Shown: positions 32,166-45,299, counted from the stretch's first letter. The stretch is DNA of 64,000 nucleotides from Sabellastarte sp. h YS-2021 (GCA_964017235.1 OZ024938.1:49946332-50010331); one strand, 5' to 3'. The notes: generated from the sequence alone by a model not told the origin. Made by a program: numbers and translations.

Positions 32166-32960
32166 TGCACGCGGTACAACATAAGGCATTCTATGTAGTC
32201 TGCCAGAATATGCCTTTTTTGTGTTATAAAGTAGTGAGTTACAGTAATCCAGGCGACTGCTAACCAAGGCATTTGCACCCTTTACAGCTGTTTCATGACT
32301 TAAGTACCTGTGGACCCTTCGTAGTTCCCGGAGATGGTAGTAACTTATGCAATATGGATTAGCCACGTGTCTTTGAATTGAATTTTCAGCATCCAGGATG
32401 ACGCCAAGATTTTTGACCGATTCAGCTGTTTACATGATGTTGCCAAGCAAACTCACTGGAAAAGATGACTTCAAGGAGCTTCTGTTTTGATCATCACCAA
32501 TCACTATGAATTCCGTCTTGTCAGGATTTAAGTTTATTATTTTCCATCCAAGTCTGGATGTCCTCAAGGCAATTTGTCAGTTCAGTGATACTAGAATCGA
32601 AGTTCCTAGAATCAAGTTCCAAGTAAATTTGAGTGTCATCTGCATATAAGTGATTGGTCACATTGAATTTAGATATGACTGAACTGAGAGGGATTGTATA
32701 TAGGGTAAAAAGGAGTGGCCCCAGAACTGAGCCCTGGGGAACCCCCTTAAGGCAGTTGAAAAGCATCTGAAAGATGTCCATTTATTTTGATCCACTGTTT
32801 CCTCGAGGTATGACTGAACCCACTTAAGCCCAACCTCGTCAATGCAGTACCAATGCTGAAGGCAGTTGAATAGGACTGGTTGGTCTATTGTTTCAAAGGC
32901 TGTAAATAAGTCCAGAAGGACTAATCCAACAGCTGCACCCTTGTCCATTAAGGTGGCAAT
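32166..32960 (-). pseudogene. CR1/L2-like LINE fragment B, RT with YADD motif
   Basis: A second copy in the same orientation. It shows GLVLLDLFTAFETIDQ (about 32920), [17 protein letters not shown] and the catalytic [14 protein letters not shown] (about 32650), with frameshifts in between. About 150 bp are lost before the distal LRELRRVHRYLSHETAVKG and ANALVSSRLDYCNSLLYN near 32230-32340. It abuts fragment A near 32165. Inactive. Confidence 0.83.
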
Positions 32961-33533
32961 GTCATTTTATTGTGTTAATACATCCTATGGACAATTGCTA
33001 AACCGGTCGGCGCAGACCGGCCCGCCAAACGCCAGAAAAAGACATCCTGTGTTGCCAGTACTATGGTCCCAGTACTATGCACTCCCCAGATGGCACCTTG
33101 TACTAACTTCCTGTCTAGATAACCTGATGTCATAGCATCTTTTTCATTTGGCACGTGTACTGTGCAGATGTGTTTTCAACAATCTGCAGATATTTGAAGA
33201 AAAAGTGTGGAGTATGACAGACTTTCAACCTCATTTCAGTGTAGAAGTGTTATGCACGGATATACCTCAAGAAATCTGCTGGAAACGCTCCCTATCTGAC
33301 TCAATTTAGTGTTGATGATAGTGCAGTAATCAACGAGAAATATGAAGGCAGCCATTTTACTAGTTTCCTCCCATTCAACTTTTTTGTTGTTAGGGGCAGA
33401 TCGACACTATAAAAAAATACTGGATATACTACTTACAAGGTAATTTTATCTGTGTCTTTTGTTTGAATGTACCTACGGTTCATGAACGAAACGTCAGTCT
33501 TCAAGTATCTACATAGAAGGAATTCCATCAGAA

Positions 33534-34990
33534 GTGCATGGAGTGCATTCTTTTGAACTCACGTCTACTGTGATATCAGTCCCTCCCTTGCGAACCCGCT
33601 TTGTTGTCGGTAGTGGGGGTTGTGGATGGCCAGGTCACTGTTCAAGTTTCCTGGTTTTATCACGAAAGAAAGAAATTCATCTACAGAGCTTCCTACTTCT
33701 TCTGGTACCGACTTCAGACCGGCACCAACCAGAATTTCACCTTCAGAGCACACTTGTACAGACCTCTCTGCTATAAGCATCAGTCAACAAGCCAGCTCAA
33801 AAGAACAACCCCTGACATCATCTCCACCAAGCTGGTCATATGATTCACTGACCAGGAAAGTTGGAAGTGCGTTCTTCAGGAACTCGTGCCTACTGTGATT
33901 CCAGTCCCTGACCTGCAGACCCGGCCTTGTTGTCGGTAGTGGGGTTTTGTGGACAGTCAGAATACTGTAAAGTTGCCGGTTAAGTATCACAATTGCTTCT
34001 AAAAATTGCTCACAAGGGCTTTCCCAGCAATTGTCAAATCTACAAATAAGACGTGCGCTTAAAAGAAATACTTTATTAATGGAGGAAACCTGCAGTAAGC
34101 TGAATTCAACAAAAAAGATAGTTGTAAAATTCCTTCAGCAGCTGGTTACAGAGTGTACGACTGGTACCGGCTACACAGCTTACCCGACCCAACCAGTTAC
34201 AGAGTCATCCGACCCAGTCCATTCAACTCTGTGTTGATTCTGGGCAGGTAGACAGCTAGTATCTACAAGATATGGCTTCAACTGACCGGTTACAGAGCCT
34301 ACTGACTGGGTACCGACTACACAGCCTTGTTCACTTTACCTCACCCTGCCGGTTACAGAGTCTACCTACTTAGTCCAACTTTGTGTACTAACTTTAGTAC
34401 TTAATCAACTTTGTGTTGATTCTGGGTCTTCTTCGGCTGCCCGCTACACAGTCCTTACTACACAGTGCTTCACCCCAACCGGTTACAGAGAATTATTGGT
34501 TTACAGTGAATTACCCGGTATGGAGACCTGGTACTAGACAGAGTTGCCTAAGGTAAATTTGGAATTCTTAGACCAGTCAATGGTCTTGGTGATATAACAG
34601 TGTCCCAGCTACTGCCAGGCAACCTTCCCTTATCACACCTCTCAACAGCCTATTATCGGTACTGGACTTGACTGGAGAGATAATAGATTTCACCCATACA
34701 AACACAGACCTGAATAACCAGCATGAAAAGAAATAGGTCATTTCAAAAGCCAAAAAAAAACTTTGACAGTCAAACAACTTTTTCATCACATCCGGCCACC
34801 AGTCAGCCATCTCACAAATGACAATTACTGTGTAAATGCTGCACCTTGCAGGCTGCTGGCCTGGGACAAAGAGTCTGTAAAATGTAAAAAGTTGTTTCAG
34901 CCCCACCGGACCGGACCAGACCACAACAAGAACAATCTGCCTGTAGGGTCCAGACTTAGGAAGCCTTGGGGGCTGGACCCTAGGTAGTAC
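33534..34990 (+). other. Probable 5' part of the DIRS-like element
   Basis: Upstream of the DIRS-type RT on the same strand. Holds a direct repeat: GTTGTCGGTAGTGGGG in a longer similar block at about 33565-33635 and 33893-33955. A serine/threonine/proline-rich frame lies between them. At 34140-34495 is a spaced array of GGTTACAGAG motifs. It may be a gag-like ORF1 and control region. There is no intact ORF and the left boundary is unknown. Confidence 0.45.
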
Positions 34991-34999
34991 AAATGTTGA

Positions 35000-37790
35000 A
35001 GGAGGGCTACACTCTCCAGTCAAGACCAAGCTTGATAAGGTCACCAAAATTATCAACTGCTATGTACATCCTCACATGAACCTATATTGGTTAGAAGCAT
35101 TACATCAGCTTATGGACAAAGATGCAGTCGAGCAAGTTCAAAATCTCTGGGCTTCTTCAACCTTTCTTGGTTCCAAAACCACACAACCGTTGGAGGTCTA
35201 TTCTAGATCTGAGCAAATCAAACCTTTTGGAGAACACCCTCCAACAAGGGGGGAGGGTTACCTCAATAGATTTCAAGGACGCCTACTTCCATATACCAAT
35301 ACAGGAACAGTCCAGGAAATATCTGAGATTTCATGTCCAGGGTCGGACATACCAGTTCAAAGCACTGCCTTTTGGTCTGTCCACAGCACCCATGGACTTT
35401 ACTGCAGTAGCAAAGCGGTTGAAACTGATGGCCATACACAAGGGTATAAGAATCCACCAGTACCTAGATGACTAGTTGGTGAGAGCCAGATCCCACCAGG
35501 CGTGTCTCCAGAATACTCAAGATCCAGTGAAAATATGCCAAGAACTAGGTTGGCTGGTGAACTTGGAGAAATCAGAACTAGAACACAAGCAAGTCTGCGA
35601 CTTTGTTATCAGTTTGACCTCAGATCAGGTTGGGTCTGACGGACACCGGACCTGTGGCAGAGTCTCCAGGACAAAATACTGAAACTGCTATCCCTAACAG
35701 CCTGTCCGGTCTGGAAGTTTATGTCCTTGATAGGTTTACTAACAGCCACAGAAAAGCAAGTTCACCTAGGCTGGCTGCATATGACACCCATACAGTGGCA
35801 TCTCTAAAACAACTGGAGGGTACCGGAATCACTAGAAAAGGTGATCCCAATTCCCAGGTCCCTGCACCCCCATTTACAATGGTGGCTGAAAGAAGATAAT
35901 GTACTCACAGACCAACCATCACATCCAATAAACATGCTCTGCAAATCTTTACAGCCGCATCAAAAGAAGGGTGGGGTGTTCACCTAAACGAGCCCATTGC
36001 AAGAGGAATCTGGTCTCTTCCGGAAAGCAAGCTGCATATAAACTATCTGGAACTAAAAGAAGTCTTTCTAGCTTTAAAAAGTTCCCAGATCTCTGCTCAG
36101 ACAAGATAATACTTGTAGCACCGACAACACCACAGTGGTGTCATACATAAACAAGGAAGGAGGCATGAGGTCGGGCTCACTTTGTGCCCTGCTATAGAGA
36201 ATCTTGACCTGGTGTACCAGGAAACAAGTGACTCAAAGTTCAACACTTTCCTGGCCGGCTGAATGTGGTAGCAGACAAGCTATCCAGGCTAAGCCAGACC
36301 ATCCAAACGGAGTGGCCTCTCCTTCCAGAGGTCTTCCAAACAATATGCAGCAGATGGCACTGGCCAAAAATAGACCTATTTGCCATGAGGTTCAAGTTGC
36401 CTCTGTTTGTGTCACCGGTACCGGATCCCCTGGCCACTGCAGTGGATGCACTTGGTCTGCCATGTGAGGATCTGGATGCATACGCCTTCCCACCAGCAGC
36501 CATATTGGGCAAAGTGGTGGAAAAGTTGCAGGACTCCCCATGCAAGAGAATCATTCTGATTGCTCCGGGGTGGTCCAACATGCCTTGGTTTTGGGATCAC
36601 ATGGCCATGTCCAGCCAAATCCCACTGAGCCTGCCCATTCTGCCCAACCTGTTGACACAGCACTTCAATCAGATCCCTCACAGAAATCTGACAATCTTAA
36701 TCTCCATGCATGGCTTGTAGAGCCTCAGCAATCAAAGAGCAGGGCTTTTCTGAGGCAGTGGCAGCAAAAATTGAGGCTCCTCAAAGAGGATCAACCAGGT
36801 TAGTCATTGAGGCAAAGTGAGCCATATTTACAAGTGATGCCTCAGTAATTAGATGGCCTTATGTGCCCTTTTTCAGGATAGGAAACTGCAGCCTAGCACC
36901 AGTGAATGGTACTGGTCAGCCATTGCTGATATACTGGGAAACTCACCCATTAACATCAGCAAAGATGAAAATCTCACTCGTCTCCTGGATAGTTTGCACA
37001 GAGACAGACCCCAAGGCCGGAGGGAAATCCCCTCCTGGAACCTGTCTCTGGTCTTGCACCAGCTGACAAAGGCTTCTTTTGAACCAATTAAATAGGCCTC
37101 CTTGAAGCATTTGACCTTCAAGACAGTTTTTCTCTTAGCCCCTAGGTCGGGCAAGCGTAGAAGTGAGATACATGCTTGGCAAAATAGAAAGATTAGACAC
37201 CAATCCTACTGGTCAAAGGTGTTCCTGTATCCATAATCCAGCTCTCTTTCCAAGAAGCAGCTGTCCAAAGAGGGTCCAGACAATGTGGCCCCAGTGGTTA
37301 TACCAGCTCTGGCCCCAACTCTGAATAGGTCCCTCAAGTCTGACGGGTCCCTTTGTCCGGTTAGAGCATTGCGCTATTATTTTGACAGGACCCCAGAATT
37401 TGGCAGAATAAGGAGTTGTTTTTTTGTCTCCTTTAAGAAAGGTTTTGACAAAGACATCTCGCCTGCCACTATCTCCACTTGGTTCAAGCAAATTGTGACC
37501 CTATGCTATGAGCTCTCTGACCAAGAGGCCCACATTTTACATCAGGTTAAAACCCATGATGTCAGGGCCTTTTGTTCATAAGGCATTCCAGTCAGAATTT
37601 TCCTTAGAACAAATCTTATCAGCCTACCACTGAAGTCACATAGTACCTTCACAGAATTCTATCTGAAGGGTGTGGCTTGGGCTGATCCAGAGCTTTATCA
37701 CTTGGGTCCAGTAGTGGCTGCTCAGCAGATCCACAGGTGGCCCTTAGATTGAGGAGATTTGTATATATGTACATAGTGTAAATAGTTCTA
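35000..37790 (+). pseudogene. DIRS-like retrotransposon: RT, RNase H and tyrosine recombinase remnants
   Basis: Tyrosine-recombinase retrotransposons copy through RNA and insert by recombination. RT at about 35120-35475 has FLVPKPHNRWRSILDLS, VTSIDFKDAYFHIPI, FKALPFGLSTAP and a terminal YLDD followed by a stop. RNase H-like sequence follows (SKEGWGVHLNEPIARG, NYLELKEVFLALKS) near 35950-36080, then a conserved linker (ADKLSRLSQTIQTEW, PKIDLFAMRF, RIILIAPGWSNMPWFWD) in one frame at 36265-36720. The recombinase part shows SGKRRSEIHAW near 37150, HDVRAF near 37554 and a candidate nucleophile tyrosine in TEFYLKGVAW near 37660. Many frameshifts and stops, so inactive. Confidence 0.87.
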
Positions 37791-37903
37791 CATGTACATA
37801 GTATATAAAAAATGTGTGACATGCTTCCCTCGGGAGGTTTATTTGCCTTCTGGGAATGAACGCATCCCTCTCTTCCCCTACCTCAGAGCAGGTCTACCAA
37901 AAA

Positions 37904-37919
37904 GGGGGGGGGGGGGGGG
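37904..37919 (+). repeat. Homopolymer run of 16 G
   Basis: G tract just after the DIRS-like remnant, followed by GGGTAACCAGCTGCTGGTAACC-type inverted text that could belong to the element's terminal region. Confidence 0.7.
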
Positions 37920-38109
37920 TATGTTGGTATAGTCCCGGGTAACCAGCTGCTGGTAACCGACCATGGCCTTATAGGGTTTCCTGACCTTAAAGTCAACCCA
38001 GGCCTCGGCCTATAGGTCTCCTGACAAAGTCAGCCTAGACCGTAGGTTAAAATTTACTATCATTTGTGAGTTCACATAAGTCCCTAGTAACTTACCCGCC
38101 AGCCAAGCC

Positions 38110-40530
38110 ATAGTCATTCAGCAATTGTCCATTGGATAGGATGTATTAACATAATAAAGTTGCAAATTTAATTCAATCAGGGCCAAGAGAAATTGATAAG
38201 CTTCCTGAATTTTTGATGGTAAGGCGCAGTATATGAGGTCATCAATGCAGGTCAGGAGTGCATTATGACCATTTATACTCGTAATATATCTTACATCACT
38301 TATCTTACTAAAGAAAAAAAACACCCAATCTGTATCCAAAAGGCAAATATAAGTCAATATACATCTTATCTCTGTGCTGAAGTCCTAATAAGTCCACATC
38401 TTCCGAATCTATCTGGAGATGCCTGGAGGCACGACTTATATTGACTTTGAAAATATTTGCCCATGGGCCTAAAATATTTAAAGTATGTACAATGGTATCC
38501 ACAGTTGGGCAATGCATCTGAAACTTTGTGCCCAGATAAGAATCTTTGAGTACTCCATTATTTACTGAGTAACCTTTTGGAAAGCTCAAATCAAAAACTG
38601 TACGACGATAATCAGAGCTGGATTCATCCCTAGTCATTAGTGGGGAAATATGCAAATCAAAAGGTTTGTCATCCAAAGGTCCTAAGATTACACCATGGAA
38701 TGCTTCCTCCTCCAGATACTTATCTACTTGAGTAGGTTAATTCCTGGCTGAAACATAATTTTGCAAAGTACTTTCTAGTTTCCTGGTTCTATCAAAATCT
38801 AGGGGAAATCCATATTCTATAGTTAAAAAGATATTTTCGCCAAGCCAGTATGTTTAAATTTGTAGCCACTGGAATTCTAAGACCAAGAAAGTTAGAAAGA
38901 CCACTGGCCTTGATCATTGTATGGGCTGTAATAAGATCCGGGTTAACCTTCCAGACTTTAATAGGACCTTGATAAGTCTTGATTGGGGTGAGGGGATGCA
39001 ACCAAACTTAGTATTCCATTGTTGTTGACAAGTCAAAAATTCCTCACAAAGATGTGTCATTAAAGTATCAGTTTGCAGTAAATCAGCTTCACTGTTTTCA
39101 TGAATGACAATATTTGTAGCAAGGTCTTGATCCAATAGGTTATGGTTGTTTAATTTTCCGGAACTATAGAACAATTTGAAGGGTAAGCCACTGTATTTTT
39201 ATTCAGTTTCACCTGCTTCTTACTTCTGGAACAACATTGGTTATCACTTTGCAGGTTACTATCAGTAACATTGCGATATTGTCGACAATTGTCACCAAGC
39301 GACTCTAAGATTGGGAACCTATATTCTGCACAAGTGTGTAGTCATTCGGATCCAACATATTCCCAAGGTGTCCGACATATCCGAAATATTCGGTTTTGGT
39401 TGAGTCATAATTTGAAAACATTTAAACTGCCTACCTTGTGAGTTTGTCAATATTTCTCCACTCCAATGTTGTTTGTTTCCTTGTTTATGAGGTAATTTGG
39501 TACTTTTTGGTAATGACTTTTTTCCCTGTCCCATTGCTTGGCAGAGTAATGATTCAAACATTTAGCACTAGTTTGCAATGTGTTGAAAGATGCACTACAA
39601 TTGAGGACCTGGTTACGAGGAGCAGCTCCTGTGCATATGACCTTTCCCCAAAATGATTGGTACCCCCAAAGCCTTGATCATGGCTAATTTTACCTGTGAC
39701 TTGGATAAGTCTAGTAGTTGGAGTACCTCTCGTGAATGAACTGTCGAATTATAAACATACCTACCGTCCTGGGCATGACTAGGCAAAGTAGTCATGCCCA
39801 AACTTATTCGTTTTTTGTATGATTTTGAAGTTTCTGACATTCTAGTTGTGAATAAGAGAATGACTTACCCTCTTGTGACCAACATGCATGATGAGCAAAT
39901 GTGTTTATAGAGGACACCTTTTGTTTAATGTGTTTGCTTTTACATACAATCGTTACTCCTCACTTTCTTTGGGCTTTATTCTGAGGGCATTTTATCCGAG
40001 GCACCCCACAAGGCCTGAAATAATAAAAACATAGCTGTAATTATGGAGATCCTTAACTACACAAAAACACAGCATATAACAAAGTTGGCTAGACAAAAAC
40101 ACTGGAGTGTGCTGCATATACTTGTTTTGGTGAGGTTTCACTGGTAAGTACACAAGTTTTCTTGTTTTGTATTTCTTTCTTAGCTTCTCCCATAAATCAT
40201 CAAAAATATTAAATGTAGTTCTTGAATCCACATTTATGTTTTCAAATCTTCGAATGTCCGTTATCTTCTCTGCATGTTGTTGTGACAAAATTCCTGCACT
40301 ATAATTTAATGTGTTCCCTTTCCCTTTAGCAGGCTTGTTCCGTGTGTCGTTTACAGCTTTGGTTTTACACACCTGGCAAAGTAATCATATTTATTACAGA
40401 GTCAGCACCTCTTGCAAGTAGTTGGGCAACTTTTATTGCATGCATTGTGAATGGTCTGGCCACGCCTAAAACAAGCTCCTTTAGCCTGTTTAAACATGTC
40501 GCTAGAATTCTTCTTTGGTCTGGGATTATC
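38110..40530 (-). pseudogene. Second retroelement on minus strand: zinc-knuckle gag-like and RT remnants
   Basis: Read from right to left. Near 40380-40500 a degraded frame has cysteine/histidine spacing like zinc knuckles (NKSCPTTCKRC, LCNKYDYFARC), continuing into KTKAVNDTRNKPAKGKG. A middle region of unclear frames follows. The RT lies at about 39000-38120: TNLNILAWRKYLF, FDLHISPLMTRDESSSD, FDLSFPKGYSVNNGV, DSYLGTKFQMH, NIFKVNISRASRHLQID, LPFGYRLG and CIDDLIYC. The usual YxDD tyrosine has become cysteine. The RT style is that of tyrosine-recombinase or related retroelements of marine invertebrates and differs clearly from the one at 35 kb. Inactive. Confidence 0.75.
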
Positions 40531-41528
40531 CACTCTCCCCACTCATGACTCAGGATCTACACTTGTTTACCACTAGATCCCTAACATTTTCTTTCAGATC
40601 TGCACCAATTTTACCGGTGTTTGCCCTTCGTGTCAACCCTGAAACATATTGCGGAATGAACTCTGTTCTGATTTGAGCCATCTGCCTAGGTAGATATCAT
40701 TCATATGGTACATATACAGATGGGGTTGAAATAGCTCTTTAGTTTGTTCATGGTTTTCCATAGTCATCATCAGCACCATTGTTGGGTAAGGTAAGCAGTC
40801 CAGAAGTGTAGCACATGTATTCTAGTTTTTCATCAAACTCACAAACTGGTATCTTTCGCATTGTAGTAAAATTTTGGGAAACTTCCTAAATCTATACATT
40901 GTGTCATAGGAATGGCTGTGCTTTGACCTTCTTTTCATCTTTCATCAGACATCTTAATTCAAAATTTATTTATAAATATTGAGTTAAATACAAGTTTATT
41001 TAATTTAATATTCTGAGCCTAAGATTCTTTAAGTTTTATTATCATCATAGCACTGTAAAGTTTGATTGTTTATGTAATATACTTTAAAGATATTGATGTC
41101 TTTAAAGTCACAGTCCTGGGTACAATACTTCATTTTTCAGATATCCTCTTCACCATCATTCTGAATATTGTACATATAGACTATGTACATAGTTTTACAT
41201 GATAATACACTTACATGATATTTTTAATATACAAATGGCATCATAAGTGTACTAATTGTCCATATTCATTTTAAGTAAACATCCAAGCTATTTCTGTGAC
41301 CTACTATTGTATCTGTCAACGTTACCCCATAAAAATTACAGAAATACTCAACATATACCTATTTTAACTAGAACAATGCACACTATGTCTTAAAAAGAAC
41401 ATATTGCATTCTGTAATATGTAAGTTTGGGGGTATTTAAGCGATTTTCTCTTTCATTCATGGAATATCCCGTCATTTTTCGCTAGCTTTAGAAGTTGTCT
41501 CTTTAGTAAGAATCATAGCTTATTTTTA
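40531..41528. other. Intergenic, no gene
   Basis: AT-rich sequence without recognised genes or repeats. The boundary with the retroelement on the left is not defined. Confidence 0.5.
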
Positions 41529-41995
41529 TAGAAGGAATCGCCGTGACGTCACGCCTCGCTCTCGAAGTAGGTCGGAGGGCAAGAAAGGGACCTTCACCTC
41601 CATGTTTTTCAACAGGAGTTAATGGCGGCGTAAACAACAACACATTTTATTTGCAAAAGCAGTGAAATATGAGGATTGATATTAAGGTAAGAAGATTGCA
41701 GTTGACATAAAGAGTACTCGTAGATCATATCTGGTTATAATAAAAGTGTTGTTAACTGTTAATGTAGAACTGAGACAGTATTTAAGATTGCACAAATTTA
41801 TCAGTAGATCATGTTTCACTGGTTCACAGGGCTATTTTTTTTTCTCTATATTTTTTTAAATCTCTCAAAACATTGTGTCAAACCTATTTACATGTACATG
41901 GTTCTGATGGAGGCATATGTTTTTGTTTTTTTTTGTTGGTTTTTTTTTTTTTTTTTAATAATTTTTGTGTGTGTGTGTGTGTGTACTGTATTGTA
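41529..41995 (+). promoter_or_regulatory. CRE-containing promoter/first-exon-like block P, copy 1 (empty site)
   Basis: Starts TAGAAGGAATCGCC and has a full CRE palindrome, TGACGTCA, at 41544-41551 in a CG-rich stretch. A short potential exon follows: ATG at 41669, six codons, and a strong donor AAG/GTAAGAAG at 41686/41687. Almost the same 300 bp recur at 46492. The left end and tail coincide with a T-rich stretch and a (GT)n run at about 41967-41985. It may be the start of an unidentified transcript or part of a mobile unit. Confidence 0.5.
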
Positions 41996-43680
41996 CAAAA
42001 ATATCTGTGCCAAACATTTGTGAAGTGGGTCAATTTTTCAGTCAAAAATACCTTTCCAAAAATTCATATTTTGACCAAATCAATGTGTTATTGGATTTAT
42101 AATAGTTAAAAGTTCACAAAAAATAATAAATAAAATAAAAATAAAAAATAAATTTATTTTTAATAATTTAAATTATTAAATTTAACAGACATCAAAACAT
42201 GATATCACAATCTGATCTTTTATAATTTAGTATATGTACTGTAAAACTTTTCCATACCTTGCCACTGAAAGAAGCTATATATATTCCATTTATTTAAATG
42301 TGAATATTGCCTTGTCCTTGAGCGTTTTTGTGGCAGGTGATGAACTTCACTAGGGTGACGAAATTCACTGGCCCACCAGTAGTTACTTGCCGCTGCCCGC
42401 TGGTTTACAGTGTGGTGTGCACTGGTTTCCTCCACCTACAAACTACCTGTCGCAATATGACCCTGGCTGTTGAATGCGACGTAAAACAACAAATCAAAAT
42501 CAAAGCAATTACATATGGTCGCCTATGGTGTTTTTGTGTCATTGCAGTTTTCATGCATTTTGTTTTCCATGGGGTTCCAAATAAATTATACTGAAAAATT
42601 CTAGTTTTGCTTCGATTAATATTTCTTTTCACAAACAATTTATGTACAAGTGAACATGTGATAGAAAATCAATTTTACAGAAGACTGCTGCGTGACACAT
42701 TGATTTATTGCTGTGACTTCAGAACAGTCACTGACAGGTCAGAAAATAATCGCTTTCAGAACCGCTAATGAAAACGATTAAGAAATTTACAAATTATTTG
42801 CTTTAAGACCCGTTGTAGACAAAAATGTCCTTCCCCTTCATGTCTGTTATAAAATATATATGTGTTAGTTCAGATTAAATGAAAAATTTTTATGTAAGGT
42901 GCAGTAAATCCTGATTTTGTTATGTGAAGTAATATATGAATTTTGAATGCATGGTAATATTCAAAACATCCAAACCATAATTTGGCCATGCCAGATGTCG
43001 TAGGTAAAGAGTGTCGTAATGTTTAGTTTACAGTAATGCTGTTATCTTGTGTCTTTTTTTTTCTCTCTTTATTTTTAAATTTTTTCAAAATATAGGTTTT
43101 TGGTGAATGCTCTGTTGTTCCAACAATGGATCAATGTTGTAATGTTCTCTAGGTATTTTTGCTACATCTTCAAAATGTGAAATTGGAAAAATGGAAAGGT
43201 TATTGTGCGCAGAGTTTGAAAATGATGATCTTTTTACCATATATTTATACATTTCATAAATGTGAAAGCTCGAGCATCTAAAACTTATAGCATTTATAAT
43301 TTAATTTATAATCTTATAATCAGCCCAGTTATAAAATTCCTTTAAATATGAAGCCCCAATAATCACAAGGGCAGCAAAGATCTAAGTTCAAACCCAAGAC
43401 CCAGAGGTCATATAAAGGTCAATTTCACCAGAATTCCCTATTATCTGCTTATCTATTAGAATTTATACTCTTATAAAGTCTTTCGGGAGGTAATTTAAGA
43501 AGTTATATGCAGATATGAATATTCATGAGCAACATTTTTGTTGACTATATTTCATCCATGTTCATTTAATCCCACTTGAGGTCAGGCCATAGCGACCTTG
43601 ACCTTTCAAATATTGTCTCTGTGTTACTAGAACTTAGAGTTGTGCGCATTTGTTACAGAGCTTGGAGAAATTAAGAACAT
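41996..43680. other. Intergenic, one SINE fragment
   Basis: Contains an AT-only tract near 42118-42186 and the SINE remnant at 42302-42500. Nothing else is recognised. Confidence 0.5.
42302..42500 (+). repeat. SINE body fragment
   Basis: Has GTAGTTACTTGCCGCTGCCC, CACTGGTTTCCTCC and the end ATATGACCCTGGCTGTTGAA with AAATCAAAATCAAA as tail. The tRNA head is lost or diverged. Same body type as 48822-49033 and 3180-3330. Confidence 0.7.
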
Positions 43681-43736
43681 TTTTTGAGATATAAGTCAGT
43701 GGAAATTTTTTATCCTTTTAAAAAAAAATAAGTGCA

Positions 43737-43820
43737 ACCTCAGACTGAGAGGCCTGGGTTTGATTCCCAGTGATGTGTAAATCAAGACATCATAGCTCAA
43801 TGATAGAGCACTTAGTCTGG
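43737..43820 (+). other. Permuted tRNA-like module, copy 1
   Basis: A tRNA-like 3' half (43737-43778) precedes a 5' half (43787-43820), joined by a short linker. The 3' half has an anticodon-stem strand CTGAG, a perfect 5-bp T arm CTGGG-TTTGATT-CCCAG and an acceptor strand TGATGT. The 5' half has ACATCA, which pairs with it, and an A-box-like TAGCTCAATGATAGAGC. Not a functional tRNA in linear order. Confidence 0.7.
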
Positions 43821-45215
43821 GTGTTTGCAATTGCAAGCAAATTAAATATTAGTTAAATCTAGAATGTGCGTCCGTGCGTGCGTCAGTGGGTCATGCAGTG
43901 TTCTCTGAAACTGCTACAGTTACACATTTTTGGTAAATTACAAGTCCTAATGAATTTTTATGCTCTTCAATATTTTTTAGGTTTGGTGATCTTTGGCCTA
44001 CTCTTGAGTGAGTAATAGCTATTTTAGCTAATATAATTATATGGCTTATAACTCTGAAACTATTGCATTTAGAGTATTTTGTTCCAAGATGTTGTTCAGC
44101 TACTTTCTCCACAGCTACAACATGGTCAGTAGTTTGGAAGTGTATCTCCATAGCTAAGTAATAGCTACTTTTTCAAGTTTTAATGATAAGCATAATGAGT
44201 AAATGGCTTATATCTTCAAAAGTATTGCAGCTACACAATTTCTGTCAAATATGTTGTTCATGTACTCTTTTGTGAACTGTAACATATTTAAGTTTCACAA
44301 CTGTTGCTCATTGACAAGTGAGTAATGGCTATTTCATTGCTACTTGTGGTGAAAATGTGAAAAATCACAAATATCTTGCAAACCGTAAGAGATAGAGCAA
44401 TTTACAGTGAATTTTTGATCCTCAGGATAGTACAAGAGTGTCCTGTGCAAAGGGCTAAAATTTGGATTTTCGCCACTTTTGGTAGCCATTTTAGATTTTT
44501 GCGGAAAATGAAATGGTGTGAATAACTCGGAAAAGATATTTCTTCCCCTGTAATGCACGGCGGGAGATAAATACCGCGGCAGTGGTCTTGTTTATTATAA
44601 ATTGACAATACAAAAGTTGTCACCTATTAGTTAGGGAGTGCAGTTGTACAACATCTTGGTATGACTTTGACTTGACCTTTGACCATGCTGCAGTGACCTT
44701 GACCTTTAAAATCATTTCTGAGCCACATATGTAGTTTTACTTAACTGTGCTATTTCTATTATCGTATTTTTCAATGTAACACTTTATACATACAAGATAA
44801 ATGACACAAACACAAGATACAATAAACTTACTTTGACATGAACTGTTTGGGATCTAGACAACTAGTGCTGACAGGCGCAGGAATCTGAAGACACAAGTCA
44901 CAGCAGCCGATTGAATCACTGTCTGCTTAAGGCGTAGGTCCACTTCCTCGAACCTAAAGGTGCGGTCACAATTGCGCGATCGGCAACAGTCACGATACCA
45001 TTGACACATTTGAATACATTGTACATTTGACAACAGTCACGATACCAGTGACACATTTGAATACATTGTACAGCTTCTTGTATTGTCTTGTATTTATGTT
45101 GTGTACATAATCATGATGTAAAAAGCAAGAAAATAGAGCTGTACAATTAATATGGCAAGGTCTAAAGTCAATGTAGATTTAACTTAGTGCTTATTTTGCT
45201 TCCATTTGCATACAC

Positions 45216-45299
45216 CCAGACTGAGTGCTCTATCACTAAGCTATGATGTCTTGATTTACACATCACTGGGAATCGAACCCAGGCCTCTCAGTCTGAGGT
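45216..45299 (-). other. Permuted tRNA-like module, copy 2
   Basis: Inverted relative to copy 1. On the minus strand the 3' half (45299-45258) has T arm CTGGG-TTCGATT-CCCAG, and the 5' half (45249-45216) has ACATCATAGCTTAGTGATAG. The B box GGTTCGATTCCC is canonical, so this is the best preserved copy. Confidence 0.75.

Noticed and set aside
34577-35056. 159-codon ORF on minus strand
   Set aside because: Antisense to the DIRS-like element; no similarity to a known protein family that I can see.
42328-42594. 88-codon ORF
   Set aside because: Lies in a SINE fragment; no independent coding evidence.
43737-43820. Functional tRNA gene
   Set aside because: Halves are in permuted order and no continuous cloverleaf can be drawn in linear order.
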